Source of the DNA: Bacteroidia bacterium
GTDB lineage: Bacteria > Bacteroidota > Bacteroidia > AKYH767-A > OLB10
Assembly: GCA_025450095.1 (NCBI GenBank)
Contig: JANWID010000067.1
Span: 1 to 37,179 of the forward strand
Length of the DNA: 37,179 bases
Direction: 5' to 3'
Shown here: piece after piece, positions 1 to 6,584 of the stretch
Layout of the letters: every line of letters begins with the position of its first letter
Position numbering within the stretch: position 1 is the stretch's first letter
Program-made: the position numbers and the translations under genes
The notes under the pieces: model-generated
Told to the model about the DNA's origin: nothing
Database searches by the model: none
The model's input: only the letters and a program-made list of their open reading frames with translations

Positions 1-378
1 TTCCATGTAAAATATGGAAGTTTTCATTGTGAGGATACGATACCGAGAGTAACAGACATACTTTCAGATAATGAAAAATATAATTATAAGGCACCTGTAC
101 TGGAAGGCGGTATTAATATTTCACAGTTCATCAGTAATAATGTTATTTACCCTGCCCGAGCCAGGGAAAACGGAATAGTGGGCAGAGTTTTTCTCTCCTT
201 TGTTTTATCGGAGAAGGGTCAAATTGAAGATGTTGTTGTCATAAAAAACACACATTTATTGTTGGATAAAGAAGCAGTAAGGGTGATACGGCTTTTAAAA
301 TTTAAATCCTTACCGGAATTGAATGGTCAGCCTCATGCTATTTGTCTGAATATTCCATTATCATTTTCGCTAAAGTAA
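1..378 (+). CDS. TonB C-terminal domain protein (3' part only)
   Basis: The reading frame is open from the first base of the window, so the gene begins upstream; 125 residues are visible. They match the TonB C-terminal domain: a start near residue 40 with GGINISQFISNNVIYPARA, then a G-x-V-F-L-S-F strand, an acidic/valine-rich strand (EDVVVIKN), LDKEAVRVIRLL helix and a final strand ending IPLSFSLK. In this family the domain contacts the TonB box of outer-membrane receptors or is used in envelope sensor proteins. An internal GTG at 178 is not the real start because the conserved domain already begins upstream of it. The N-terminal membrane anchor and any other domain lie outside the window, so the specific role (true TonB versus a TonB-domain lipoprotein or M56-type sensor) cannot be decided. 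The stop is 14 bases before the next gene, which suggests co-transcription. Confidence 0.85.
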   Translation, partial: FHVKYGSFHCEDTIPRVTDILSDNEKYNYKAPVLEGGINISQFISNNVIYPARARENGIVGRVFLSFVLSEKGQIEDVVVIKNTHLLLDKEAVRVIRLLKFKSLPELNGQPHAICLNIPLSFSLK

Positions 379-392
379 GAACAGGATGCTGA

Positions 393-1340
393 ATGAGTTC
401 ATTGAATAATATGTCTAATAAAAATCTGATTATCGTTTTTAACAGAGCAGTATTGCTGATTGTTTTTATCTGCTTCATTTCCTCTTGCAGCTTTAATAAA
501 ATATTCCTACATCCTACTAAATTACCATCGGAAACCAAAACCCTGACTTTTAATACAAAGTCTGACACATTGCAGATTCGATATCATGAAAATTTTCAGC
601 CTGTATTTTTCAAATCGGAAACGGATACATTTCGGTTCGATTATACTATTGAAAGTGTTGTGTTTGAAAGTACCAGCGGAAATAAGCTGAACGGATGGTT
701 TCTGAAACCTAACGGAATAACTCCAACAGTAACTTTGCTGCATTTTCATGGTAATGCTGGAAGTCTTTTAAGCCAGTTCCAGGCAATATCACCGCTGATA
801 AAATACGGATACCAGGTTTTTCTTTTTGATTACAGTGGATTCGGATTTTCCGAAGGAAGTGCTACCCGAAAAAATGTTTTGAAGGATGGAAATTCGGCAC
901 TTACTTATTTAAAGCAGCGACCGGATGTCGCCGGAACAAAGCTGGTATTGTACGGTCAGTCGCTGGGAGGTCACCTGGCAGGTGTTGTTGGAGCCATGCG
1001 TGAAAATGAAATCGATGCACTGGTTATTGAAGGCGCGTTTTCATCGCACAAAGATATCGCGGCTTACCAGGCAGGATTTTTAGGAAAAATGATCGTGAGT
1101 GAACAGTACAGCGCGAAGGATTCGTTAAAAAATTATAATAAACCATTACTGGTGATTCACAGCATCGAAGACGGGACTGTGCCATTTGATTTGGGAATGA
1201 TATTGTTTGAGCATGCCAATGAGCCCAAGGAATTTTATGAAATTAATAAATGCCACATTTGCGGACCGAAGTATTATACGGATTCTATTTCTGCTAAAAT
1301 AATGAGGATGGTTTATCCGGCGCCTATCGGGACGAAGTAA
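393..1340 (+). CDS. alpha/beta-hydrolase lipoprotein (BEM46/ABHD13-like)
   Basis: A 315-residue serine hydrolase predicted to sit on the periplasmic side of a membrane. A hydrophobic N-terminus ends in a lipobox FISSC with Cys32 as the lipidation site. The hydrolase fold follows: oxyanion-loop motif HGNAG at 119-123, nucleophile elbow GQSLGG with Ser190, Asp260 in IHSIEDGTVP and His288 in KCHICG as the likely triad. The HGNAG plus GxSxGG arrangement is that of the BEM46/YfhR-type hydrolases, whose substrates are mostly unknown. ATG 393 is used here; the in-frame ATG at 411 gives a shorter, equally plausible signal peptide. It follows the TonB-domain gene closely and is followed 14 bases after its stop by a REP palindrome, a usual 3'-end position for such elements. 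The hydrolase class is well supported; the substrate is not known. Confidence 0.85.
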   Translation: MSSLNNMSNKNLIIVFNRAVLLIVFICFISSCSFNKIFLHPTKLPSETKTLTFNTKSDTLQIRYHENFQPVFFKSETDTFRFDYTIESVVFESTSGNKLNGWFLKPNGITPTVTLLHFHGNAGSLLSQFQAISPLIKYGYQVFLFDYSGFGFSEGSATRKNVLKDGNSALTYLKQRPDVAGTKLVLYGQSLGGHLAGVVGAMRENEIDALVIEGAFSSHKDIAAYQAGFLGKMIVSEQYSAKDSLKNYNKPLLVIHSIEDGTVPFDLGMILFEHANEPKEFYEINKCHICGPKYYTDSISAKIMRMVYPAPIGTK

Positions 1341-1354
1341 GGGGTTTAATTGCC

Positions 1355-1404
1355 GCCCGGGATTTGCAATCCCGGGCTAAGAAATACGGGGATATTATAT
1401 CCCC
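1355..1404. repeat. REP-like element, solitary half block
   Basis: Two palindromes in tandem. The first (1355-1377) has 10-base arms GCCCGGGATT / AATCCCGGGC around the loop TGC. The second (1388-1404) has 7-base arms GGGGATA / TATCCCC around TTA. They are joined by taagaaatac. The same pair occurs on each side of the transposase gene downstream. It sits just after the hydrolase stop and could also act as a transcript 3' end. Confidence 0.9.
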
Positions 1405-1516
1405 TGATCTATATTCTTTACTTGATACGTACCCTCAGAAAAACCTCACGCTCCATCAGTGAAGTAGACCGTTGCATAAAAAAATCTATACGTTACCTCA
1501 ATATGTGCTACCGTAT

Positions 1517-1641
1517 TATCGGATCGCAGATCCTCACATTTTTTAGCCCGGGATTGCAAATCCCGGGCGGCGGAAATCCCGGGCAGTGGCCGCCCGGGAT
1601 TTGCAATCCCGGGCTAAGAAATGCGGGGATATTTTATCCCC
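1517..1641. repeat. composite REP block, upstream of RAYT gene
   Basis: Reading left to right: palindrome GGATCGCAGATCC (1521-1533); TCACATTTTTT; a REP in inverted orientation (1546-1568, loop GCA); a spacer with a partial REP arm (AATCCCGGGC at 1575-1584); a REP in forward orientation (1592-1614, loop TGC); taagaaat; and a GGGGATA/TATCCCC palindrome (1625-1641). The head-to-head REP pair is a BIME-type arrangement. Bases 1517-1568 recur at 2254-2305 with one mismatch (1545 versus 2282). Confidence 0.92.
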
Positions 1642-1719
1642 GAAACTAAATTGTTAGTTGTTTCAAAAAGTAATATTTTTGATCATGATTTTTCATTTTT
1701 CACTTTTCAAAACTTTTCT

Positions 1720-2253
1720 ATGCCAGATCTTTCAAACGGCGGAACATATTTCGTCACTTTCACAGTAACAGCATGGGTTGATGTTTTCACCCGGCCGATC
1801 TATAAACACATTATGATCGATTCTATCAGATATTGCCAGGAACATAAAGGGCTTTTACTCTATTCTTGGTGCCTGATGTCGAACCACATTCACATGATTG
1901 CCGGATCAGAAGGATCTCCTTCCTTAGATCAGATTATCAGGGATATGAAAAAGTTTACTTCTAAACAACTTTCAAAAGCTATACTTGATGTTTCCGAAAG
2001 CAGATCGGAATGGATTACAAATTTATTCAGGTTTCGGGGAAGATGTCATCCAAAAAAAATTGGTTCAAAATTCTGGAAGGATGAGTATGATTGTTATGAG
2101 TTATTTACCGACCAGGTGTTTGAGCAGAAGTTGAATTATATTCATGAAAATCCGGTTCGTGCTGAGATTGTTGAAGAGGCGCATCATTATTTGTATAGTT
2201 CAGCAAGGAATTATGCGGGGTTGCCAGGGCTACTGGATGTAATTATTGCCTGA
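1720..2253 (+). CDS. REP-associated tyrosine transposase (RAYT, IS200-like Y1)
   Basis: A 177-residue single-domain HUH/Y1 nuclease. The HUH motif is seen as NHIHM (His56, His58), and the conserved helix with the presumed catalytic Tyr140 reads LNYIHENPVRA, followed by a HYLYSSARNYAG tail; these are signatures of the RAYT branch of IS200/IS605-like transposases. RAYTs are domesticated single-strand nucleases that recognise and cut REP hairpins. An in-frame ATG exists at 1621, but it lies inside the flanking palindrome, and family homology begins at MPDLSNGG, so 1720 is chosen. The stop codon ends at 2253 and the downstream direct repeat starts at the very next base. All visible active-site residues are intact, so it may be functional. 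No left/right-end pairing or TnpB gene typical of a mobile IS200/IS605 element is present. Confidence 0.9.
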   Translation: MPDLSNGGTYFVTFTVTAWVDVFTRPIYKHIMIDSIRYCQEHKGLLLYSWCLMSNHIHMIAGSEGSPSLDQIIRDMKKFTSKQLSKAILDVSESRSEWITNLFRFRGRCHPKKIGSKFWKDEYDCYELFTDQVFEQKLNYIHENPVRAEIVEEAHHYLYSSARNYAGLPGLLDVIIA

Positions 2254-2367
2254 TATCGGATCGCAGATCCTCACATTTTTTCGCCCGGGATTGCAAATCC
2301 CGGGCAGCGGGCCGCCCGGGATTTGCAATCCCGGGCAAAGAAATCCGGGGATATTTTATCCCCGGAT
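2254..2367. repeat. composite REP block, downstream of RAYT gene
   Basis: Mirror partner of the block before the transposase, same order and orientation: GGATCGCAGATCC palindrome (2258-2270), TCACATTTTTT, inverted-orientation REP (2283-2305), 8-base spacer, forward-orientation REP (2314-2336), aaagaaat, and a longer third palindrome (2343-2367) with 11-base arms ATCCGGGGATA / TATCCCCGGAT around TTT. Bases 2254-2305 repeat 1517-1568. Confidence 0.92.
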
Positions 2368-2578
2368 CGTTATCACCAGATTATTCAAATAACGCTCAAA
2401 GATTATCTTGTTGAAATTGTATTTGTAGGCAACATTCTACAATTATTTTTCAGGACAGTATTTTGAACAACGAAAATAAAAACTTAACTTTCGACACACA
2501 CACACAGATATACCTGTCACAACCGGACTGGTCTATCAACAAATCACACTCAATTAAAAAAATCAAACAAGACAAATT
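2368..2578. other. intergenic stretch, nothing clear
   Basis: About 210 AT-rich bases between the REP block and the next gene. It contains a short CA run (about 2494-2507). I see no convincing ORF, hairpin or TAnnTTTG promoter element; it presumably carries the promoter of the downstream 4-TM protein gene. Confidence 0.5.
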
Positions 2579-2995
2579 ATGAGAGATGCAATGTTAATTA
2601 CACATTTCATTGGCCTTACTATGGGCCTTGGTACCAGCTTTGCAAATTTATTCCTGGGACTTGCCAGTGCGCAGCTACCACCCGATGAAGCGGGTAAATT
2701 CCGGGTTTATACAATGGCACTTACCAAAATGGGACATATAGGCATTACACTGCTTATCCTTTCAGGATTTTACCTGATCACACCCTATTGGTCGATCCTG
2801 GGTGAGATGCCGCTGCTGATTATCAAACTGGCGATGGTGGGAATACTGGTAATTTTAATTTCCGTAATTACAAGGTATGGCGGCCAGATAAAAAGAGGAA
2901 ATATGTCGAATGCACATTTAATTCCTTCACTAGGAAAGATAACTCTTATAACTGCATTGTTGATTGTGGTGATAGCGGTATCGATTTTTCATTAG
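2579..2995 (+). CDS. small four-helix inner-membrane protein
   Basis: A 138-residue, very hydrophobic protein of unknown function. Four membrane segments are visible at roughly residues 7-30 (GLTMGLGTSFANLFLGLASA), 47-68, 76-100 and 114-137, with a short cytoplasmic or periplasmic polar loop GGQIKRGNMSNAH before the last one. There is a His at position 9 in the first helix and another (His53) near the second, a layout reminiscent of CopD/DUF2269-type small membrane proteins, but this resemblance is weak. ATG 2579 is the first start in frame and puts the first helix at the N-terminus. It stands alone: the REP block lies upstream and an OsmC-like gene downstream. No catalytic motif is visible and I do not assign a function. 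Confidence 0.7.
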   Translation: MRDAMLITHFIGLTMGLGTSFANLFLGLASAQLPPDEAGKFRVYTMALTKMGHIGITLLILSGFYLITPYWSILGEMPLLIIKLAMVGILVILISVITRYGGQIKRGNMSNAHLIPSLGKITLITALLIVVIAVSIFH

Positions 2996-3058
2996 AGGTT
3001 CCATAATTTTTTTCTAACATTGTAGTAAAATTCATCAATAAACTATTTCACCTTCACA

Positions 3059-3535
3059 TTGGACCGGACTCATAAATACAAACTGACCATTAAATGGACG
3101 GGGAATAACGGTTCAGGTACAAGTGAATATCGTGCTTACAGCAGAAGCCATGACCTGGTTGTTGAAGGGAAAGAAACTGTATCGTGTTCCTCGGATCCTG
3201 CTTTTCGCGGAGATAATACAAAACATAACCCTGAGGAATTATTTCTCGCTTCTATTGCTTCCTGTCATATGCTGTGGTATCTGCATTTATGTGCCGACGC
3301 GGGAATTATTGTAATGGATTATTCAGATAACGCAACTGGTATTATGCAGGAGACTGCTGATGGTGGCGGACGATTTACGGAAGTTACATTATTTCCTTCG
3401 GTAACTATCACCGATCCGGCGATGATTGAAACAGCCAACCGGTTGCATGAAAAAGCATGTAAGTTATGCTTTATAGCGAATTCCTGCAACTTTCCGATTC
3501 ATCACAAGCCAGTTTGCATAGCAGTAACGTCATGA
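3059..3535 (+). CDS. OsmC/Ohr family protein
   Basis: A 158-residue cytoplasmic protein of the OsmC superfamily, thiol peroxidases that reduce organic hydroperoxides. Family landmarks: N-terminal strands with WTGNNGSGTSEY, SSDPAFRGD, the helix motif NPEELFLASIASCHMLWYL containing the first cysteine (Cys69), and LHEKACKLCFIANSCNFP with the second (Cys137). The FIANS-x-NFP ending is characteristic of the YhfA-like/uncharacterised OsmC subfamily rather than classic OsmC or Ohr. The start is TTG at 3059: the frame has no ATG between the upstream stop (3026) and the conserved domain, and homologous proteins begin at this position relative to the WTGN motif. Extra cysteines (43, 78, 134, 143, 153) are more numerous than usual. 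Peroxidase activity is inferred from the family. Confidence 0.85.
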   Translation: MDRTHKYKLTIKWTGNNGSGTSEYRAYSRSHDLVVEGKETVSCSSDPAFRGDNTKHNPEELFLASIASCHMLWYLHLCADAGIIVMDYSDNATGIMQETADGGGRFTEVTLFPSVTITDPAMIETANRLHEKACKLCFIANSCNFPIHHKPVCIAVTS

Positions 3536-3580
3536 ATTGTAAAATAAATACCTTAATATTGGGTAGAAATTCAATTTGTC

Positions 3581-4000
3581 ATGGCAAAAAGTAAATTGGC
3601 CGAAATCAAAACTAAACCAACAGGATCAGATGTTGAAGAATACATCAGTAAAGTGCCTGATGAACAAAAAAGAAAAGATAGCCAGGAACTGATCAGGATG
3701 ATGAAAAAGGCAAGTGGTGAAAACCCTGTTTTGTGGGGAAGTTCCATGATTGGATTTGGAATGAAACGGTATAAGAGTCCAGCTACCGGCAGGGAAGTGG
3801 ATTGGTTCCGGATTGGGTTTTCTCCACGCAAGGCAAACATTTCACTACACCTCGTTACCAATTTGGAACAACAAGCACCTTTATTAAAACAGCTGGGTAA
3901 ACATAAAACAGGTGTCGGATGTCTTTATATCAACAAGCTTGAAGATGTTGATGTGAAAATCCTGGAGAAAATTATTAAGATATCAGCAACAAAAAAATAA
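3581..4000 (+). CDS. DUF1801 (YdhG-like) protein
   Basis: A 139-residue soluble protein. It shows the DUF1801 pattern: an N-terminal helical part (VEEYISKVPDEQKRKDSQEL), a WGSSMIGFG strand-turn with GFGMKRYKS, a WFRIGFSPRKANISLHL strand pair and a C-terminal helix after GVGCLYINKLEDVD. Members of this family have no established biochemical activity; the fold is related to the frataxin-like YdhG structure. ATG 3581 is a clear start with an upstream gap of 45 bases from the OsmC-like gene. The C-terminus is lysine rich. Family assignment is confident, function unknown. Confidence 0.85.
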   Translation: MAKSKLAEIKTKPTGSDVEEYISKVPDEQKRKDSQELIRMMKKASGENPVLWGSSMIGFGMKRYKSPATGREVDWFRIGFSPRKANISLHLVTNLEQQAPLLKQLGKHKTGVGCLYINKLEDVDVKILEKIIKISATKK

Positions 4001-4049
4001 CACATAGATTTATATACTCGCACATTCAATCTTCATATTAAAATAATTT

Positions 4050-4796
4050 ATGATAAAAAAACAGATTTACCTTTTAAGTGTACTTTTTATCTGCTCTTTC
4101 TCATTCGCTCAGCCACCAGGCTGGAGACCGGTGAAAACCAAGAATCCAATTGCGAAGAAGCGGCAATATTTAACACCCATTCCCGTCTCATCAAAAAACC
4201 TGGATATCCCAAGGTATGAAGGAGTAGAGGATGGAAAAATCCCATTTGTATTCTGGCATTTTGTCAAGCAAAAAGAAAAGCAATTGGGATTGATAAGCCC
4301 CGAAACATCAGGTAATATGGAAGTGTTCCGCACCTGGTTCACTATTCCTAAAGCTAAAACCAATCAAACGCACGCTTTGATTGAACTGATCAATGACAGT
4401 ACCGGATGGAAAGGGAGATTGTTCCTGATGCGGGTAGACTTCAGTAGTAAGAAGCTAATCGAGACAATTACAAAGTCGACGATGATTGAACTCCAGCCAC
4501 TGGAATCGGATTGGTTAACTTTAAGAGACAGTCTTATTTTTCACAACTTCGATGATCTTCCTACCGATGAAAAAATACCCGATTATTATCCACCAGAGGG
4601 AGGCTATGCCAATAATGACATTACATTTTTATTTGAATATGCCAACTGGAACAGTTACCGGTTTTACCAGTATAATGATATTTATCGGGCTTACAGTCGC
4701 TTTCCACAACCTAAAAATGTTGAGGGCATCCTTGATCTTTTGCAGCGGAATTTTAATATGGATGAAAAAGCCAGCGAATATTTTAAGGCCAATTAA
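4050..4796 (+). CDS. secreted protein of unknown function
   Basis: A 248-residue protein with a signal peptide (residues 1-20, lysines then LLSVLFICSFSFA, cleavage before QPPGW). The mature part is soluble, mixed charged/aromatic, with no cysteines and no repeats. The middle contains a stretch ending in a proline/acid-rich loop (DDLPTDEKIPDYYPPEGGYA), followed by aromatic-rich FLFEYANWNSYRFYQYNDIY. There is no T9SS sorting tail and no lipobox, so a periplasmic location is most likely. I do not recognise a family. It lies between a DUF1801 gene and a T9SS cargo gene with independent spacing on both sides. Confidence 0.75.
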   Translation: MIKKQIYLLSVLFICSFSFAQPPGWRPVKTKNPIAKKRQYLTPIPVSSKNLDIPRYEGVEDGKIPFVFWHFVKQKEKQLGLISPETSGNMEVFRTWFTIPKAKTNQTHALIELINDSTGWKGRLFLMRVDFSSKKLIETITKSTMIELQPLESDWLTLRDSLIFHNFDDLPTDEKIPDYYPPEGGYANNDITFLFEYANWNSYRFYQYNDIYRAYSRFPQPKNVEGILDLLQRNFNMDEKASEYFKAN

Positions 4797-4885
4797 AATC
4801 TTTTGTTTTCTACAGATGAAGCAGATGAGTTGAAAAGGTAGCGTATTAACAGGTTTTTCTTATTTTAGTAAGAAAATACATTTAC

Positions 4886-5824
4886 ATGAAACCAGGCTTG
4901 TTATTTTTTATTCTAGTAATAAGTAAGTCCTGTTTTTCACAGACAAACATTTACCATCCTTTTCCCGATTCAAATGCGGTATGGAATATGAATAATGGTG
5001 GTTGCTGTTATGCAAGCTGCCCACCGCCTCTTAATGATCCCTACATCATTGACTATGTTTTTTCGAGATTTCTGTCAGGAGACACCATAATTAACAGCCT
5101 CACCTTTGCGAAAATGTATGAGTCGGGATCAAGTCATGAACATTGTGCAATAAGCAGCACTGTTAACAATTGGATTTTTTTCAATAACAATTATGTTGGA
5201 TGTATCAGGCAGGATACGGCTTTAAGACAGGTTTATATGTTGCATCCCGGTTCTGGTGCCGAATGTGTTTTATACGATTTTAATATGAATGTTGGTGACA
5301 CAGTTCCGATAGATTGTTTCGCTTCCAATGATTGTGTGGTAGTCAGCTCGATCGATTCAATACTTATTGGAGGAAGCTACCGAAGACAATTTAATTTAAG
5401 CGGTCAGACAATTTATCCTTATACAATTATAGAAGGTATCGGAAGTACAGCAGGTCATTTTGAACCATATTGCGCAATTGAATTCTCTGGACATCTGACA
5501 TGTTTTTCACAAAACGGCCAGGTGCTTTATCCGGATAGCACTACATCCTGTAATAATTACACTTCATCAGGCAGCGTAAACGATGATGTTCAAATTGCGA
5601 TAAGTCCGAATCCATTTCATGATCAGGCAATAGTTCAAATCAGTAAGCATTCAGTTTTTGAGAATTTGGAATTGTTTGATGTGATGGGAAGAAAAGTAAG
5701 ACAGATAAAAATTTCTGGCCAGGTTATATCGATTGAAAGGGGAAACCTAAAACCGGGAATATACTTTTTAATGCTGACGGGGAATAAACACAATTGCCGG
5801 ATCGAAAAAATAATTGTAGAATAA
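4886..5824 (+). CDS. T9SS type A sorting domain protein
   Basis: A 312-residue secreted protein. Signal peptide at 1-19 (LLFFILVISKSCFS). The body has clustered cysteines (NNGGCCYASCPPP near residue 38) and no recognised enzyme motif. The last 75 residues are a T9SS type A sorting domain: SPNPFHDQAIVQIS, a strand pair with LFDVMGRKV, LKPGIYFLML and the terminal basic-hydrophobic strand CRIEKIIVE. This signal directs export through the outer membrane and usually cell-surface attachment. The cysteine-rich N-terminal part resembles other uncharacterised Bacteroidota surface proteins but no domain name can be given. The stop is only 8 bases from the stop of the convergent receiver-domain gene. 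Confidence 0.85.
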   Translation: MKPGLLFFILVISKSCFSQTNIYHPFPDSNAVWNMNNGGCCYASCPPPLNDPYIIDYVFSRFLSGDTIINSLTFAKMYESGSSHEHCAISSTVNNWIFFNNNYVGCIRQDTALRQVYMLHPGSGAECVLYDFNMNVGDTVPIDCFASNDCVVVSSIDSILIGGSYRRQFNLSGQTIYPYTIIEGIGSTAGHFEPYCAIEFSGHLTCFSQNGQVLYPDSTTSCNNYTSSGSVNDDVQIAISPNPFHDQAIVQISKHSVFENLELFDVMGRKVRQIKISGQVISIERGNLKPGIYFLMLTGNKHNCRIEKIIVE

Positions 5825-5832
5825 TACGTAAG

Positions 5833-6315
5833 TTAGAATATAATCCTCACTGCCAGAATTCCTGCAAGCATTATCAGTGAAATAATCAACATCCACAGAA
5901 GTGAATTTTTTTTAAAAGCACTTTCTTTTGAAGAACCATTTTTTCCGAATATTGATTTTAATGTTTCTTCAAGCCGCATAAATACATTTTCATTTTTTAT
6001 GATGTAATCATGGGCGCCGTGCATCATGGTACTGGCTGCGACACGTGAAGCTTCCTGACCGGAAATAAATACCACGGGCACATCTGAAAATCTTGAACGA
6101 AGCAGTTTAAATATTTCTATGCCATTTAAGCTGTCCCGTTTTTCTGCGTCAAGCGTATAATCCAGGATCACAAGATCGGGTACTCCTGAAATATGTTGCA
6201 TTGCCTCTTCACCATTTGGCCAGGAGCTGACTTCCGCATCAGGATACTTATCCTTAAGAAAATCTTCCAGCATGGTGCGCATCATGGCATCATCATCGAT
6301 CAGTGTAATTTTCAT
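5833..6315 (-). CDS. receiver-domain protein with C-terminal membrane anchor
   Basis: A 160-residue response-regulator receiver with an unusual tail. Receiver residues are complete: acidic cluster Asp7-Asp9, phospho-acceptor Asp52 in VILDYTLD, Ser85 in FISGQ and Lys107 in YIIKNEN. There is no DNA-binding or enzymatic output domain. Instead, a polar linker (GKNGSSKESAFKKN) leads to one hydrophobic helix, about residues 138-160 (LLWMLIISLIMLAGILAVRI), which would place the receiver at the cytoplasmic face of the inner membrane. No histidine kinase is encoded nearby. The gene is preceded by a tandem AT-rich repeat and lies downstream of the ammonium transporter on the same strand, but 269 bases separate them. 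Start ATG 6315 directly precedes the conserved MKITLIDDD strand. A related soluble receiver is encoded at 18264-18647. Confidence 0.88.
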   Translation of the reverse strand: MKITLIDDDAMMRTMLEDFLKDKYPDAEVSSWPNGEEAMQHISGVPDLVILDYTLDAEKRDSLNGIEIFKLLRSRFSDVPVVFISGQEASRVAASTMMHGAHDYIIKNENVFMRLEETLKSIFGKNGSSKESAFKKNSLLWMLIISLIMLAGILAVRIIF

Positions 6316-6334
6316 CGACGTTTATAATTAAATT

Positions 6335-6440
6335 ATTATGATTGTTATGATCTATTATGATAAATTGTTTATGATCTATTTTGCATAAATTTTGAATGTT
6401 TTTGAATTCATTTGAGAAAACTTTTCTCTTAAACTGAAAA
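6335..6440. repeat. AT-rich intergenic repeat, copy A (TATGAT-phased)
   Basis: First of two tandem copies. It contains four TATGAT motifs at 6337, 6346, 6356 and 6370 (start-to-start 9, 10, 14), then a conserved half with TTTTGCATAAATTTTGAAT and an AT-rich hairpin GAGAAAA-C-TTTTCTC (6414-6428). It is about 10 bases longer than copy B because of an extra tttttgaatg-like segment. Confidence 0.85.
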
Positions 6441-6452
6441 ATGATTAGATTA

Positions 6453-6548
6453 ATTATGATTGTTATGATCTATTATGATAAATTGTTTATGATTTATTTT
6501 GCATAGATTTTGAATTCATTTGATAAAAATTTTCTCTTAAACTGAAAA
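6453..6548. repeat. AT-rich intergenic repeat, copy B (TATGAT-phased)
   Basis: Second tandem copy, nearly identical to copy A. TATGAT motifs start at 6455, 6464, 6474 and 6488 (9, 10, 14). The hairpin half is slightly degenerate (GATAAAAATTTTCTC). It ends 36 bases after the ammonium transporter stop when read on the minus strand. Confidence 0.85.
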
Positions 6549-6584
6549 GTTAATCCATAATTTGGACAACAGTTTGTAAACGAA

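Noticed and set aside
1350..1649. A 99-codon plus-strand reading frame across the REP region
   Set aside because: Its peptide is made of translated palindromes (PPGICNPGLRN repeated), overlaps both repeat blocks, and has no protein-family resemblance.
1621..1719. Use of ATG 1621 as the start of the transposase
   Set aside because: That ATG is in the flanking palindrome and the extra 33 residues are not family-like; the domain begins at MPDLSNGG (1720).
1355..2336. Regularly repeated palindromes as a CRISPR array
   Set aside because: Spacers are of unequal length and the copies are inverted with respect to each other and flank a gene; no cas gene is present.
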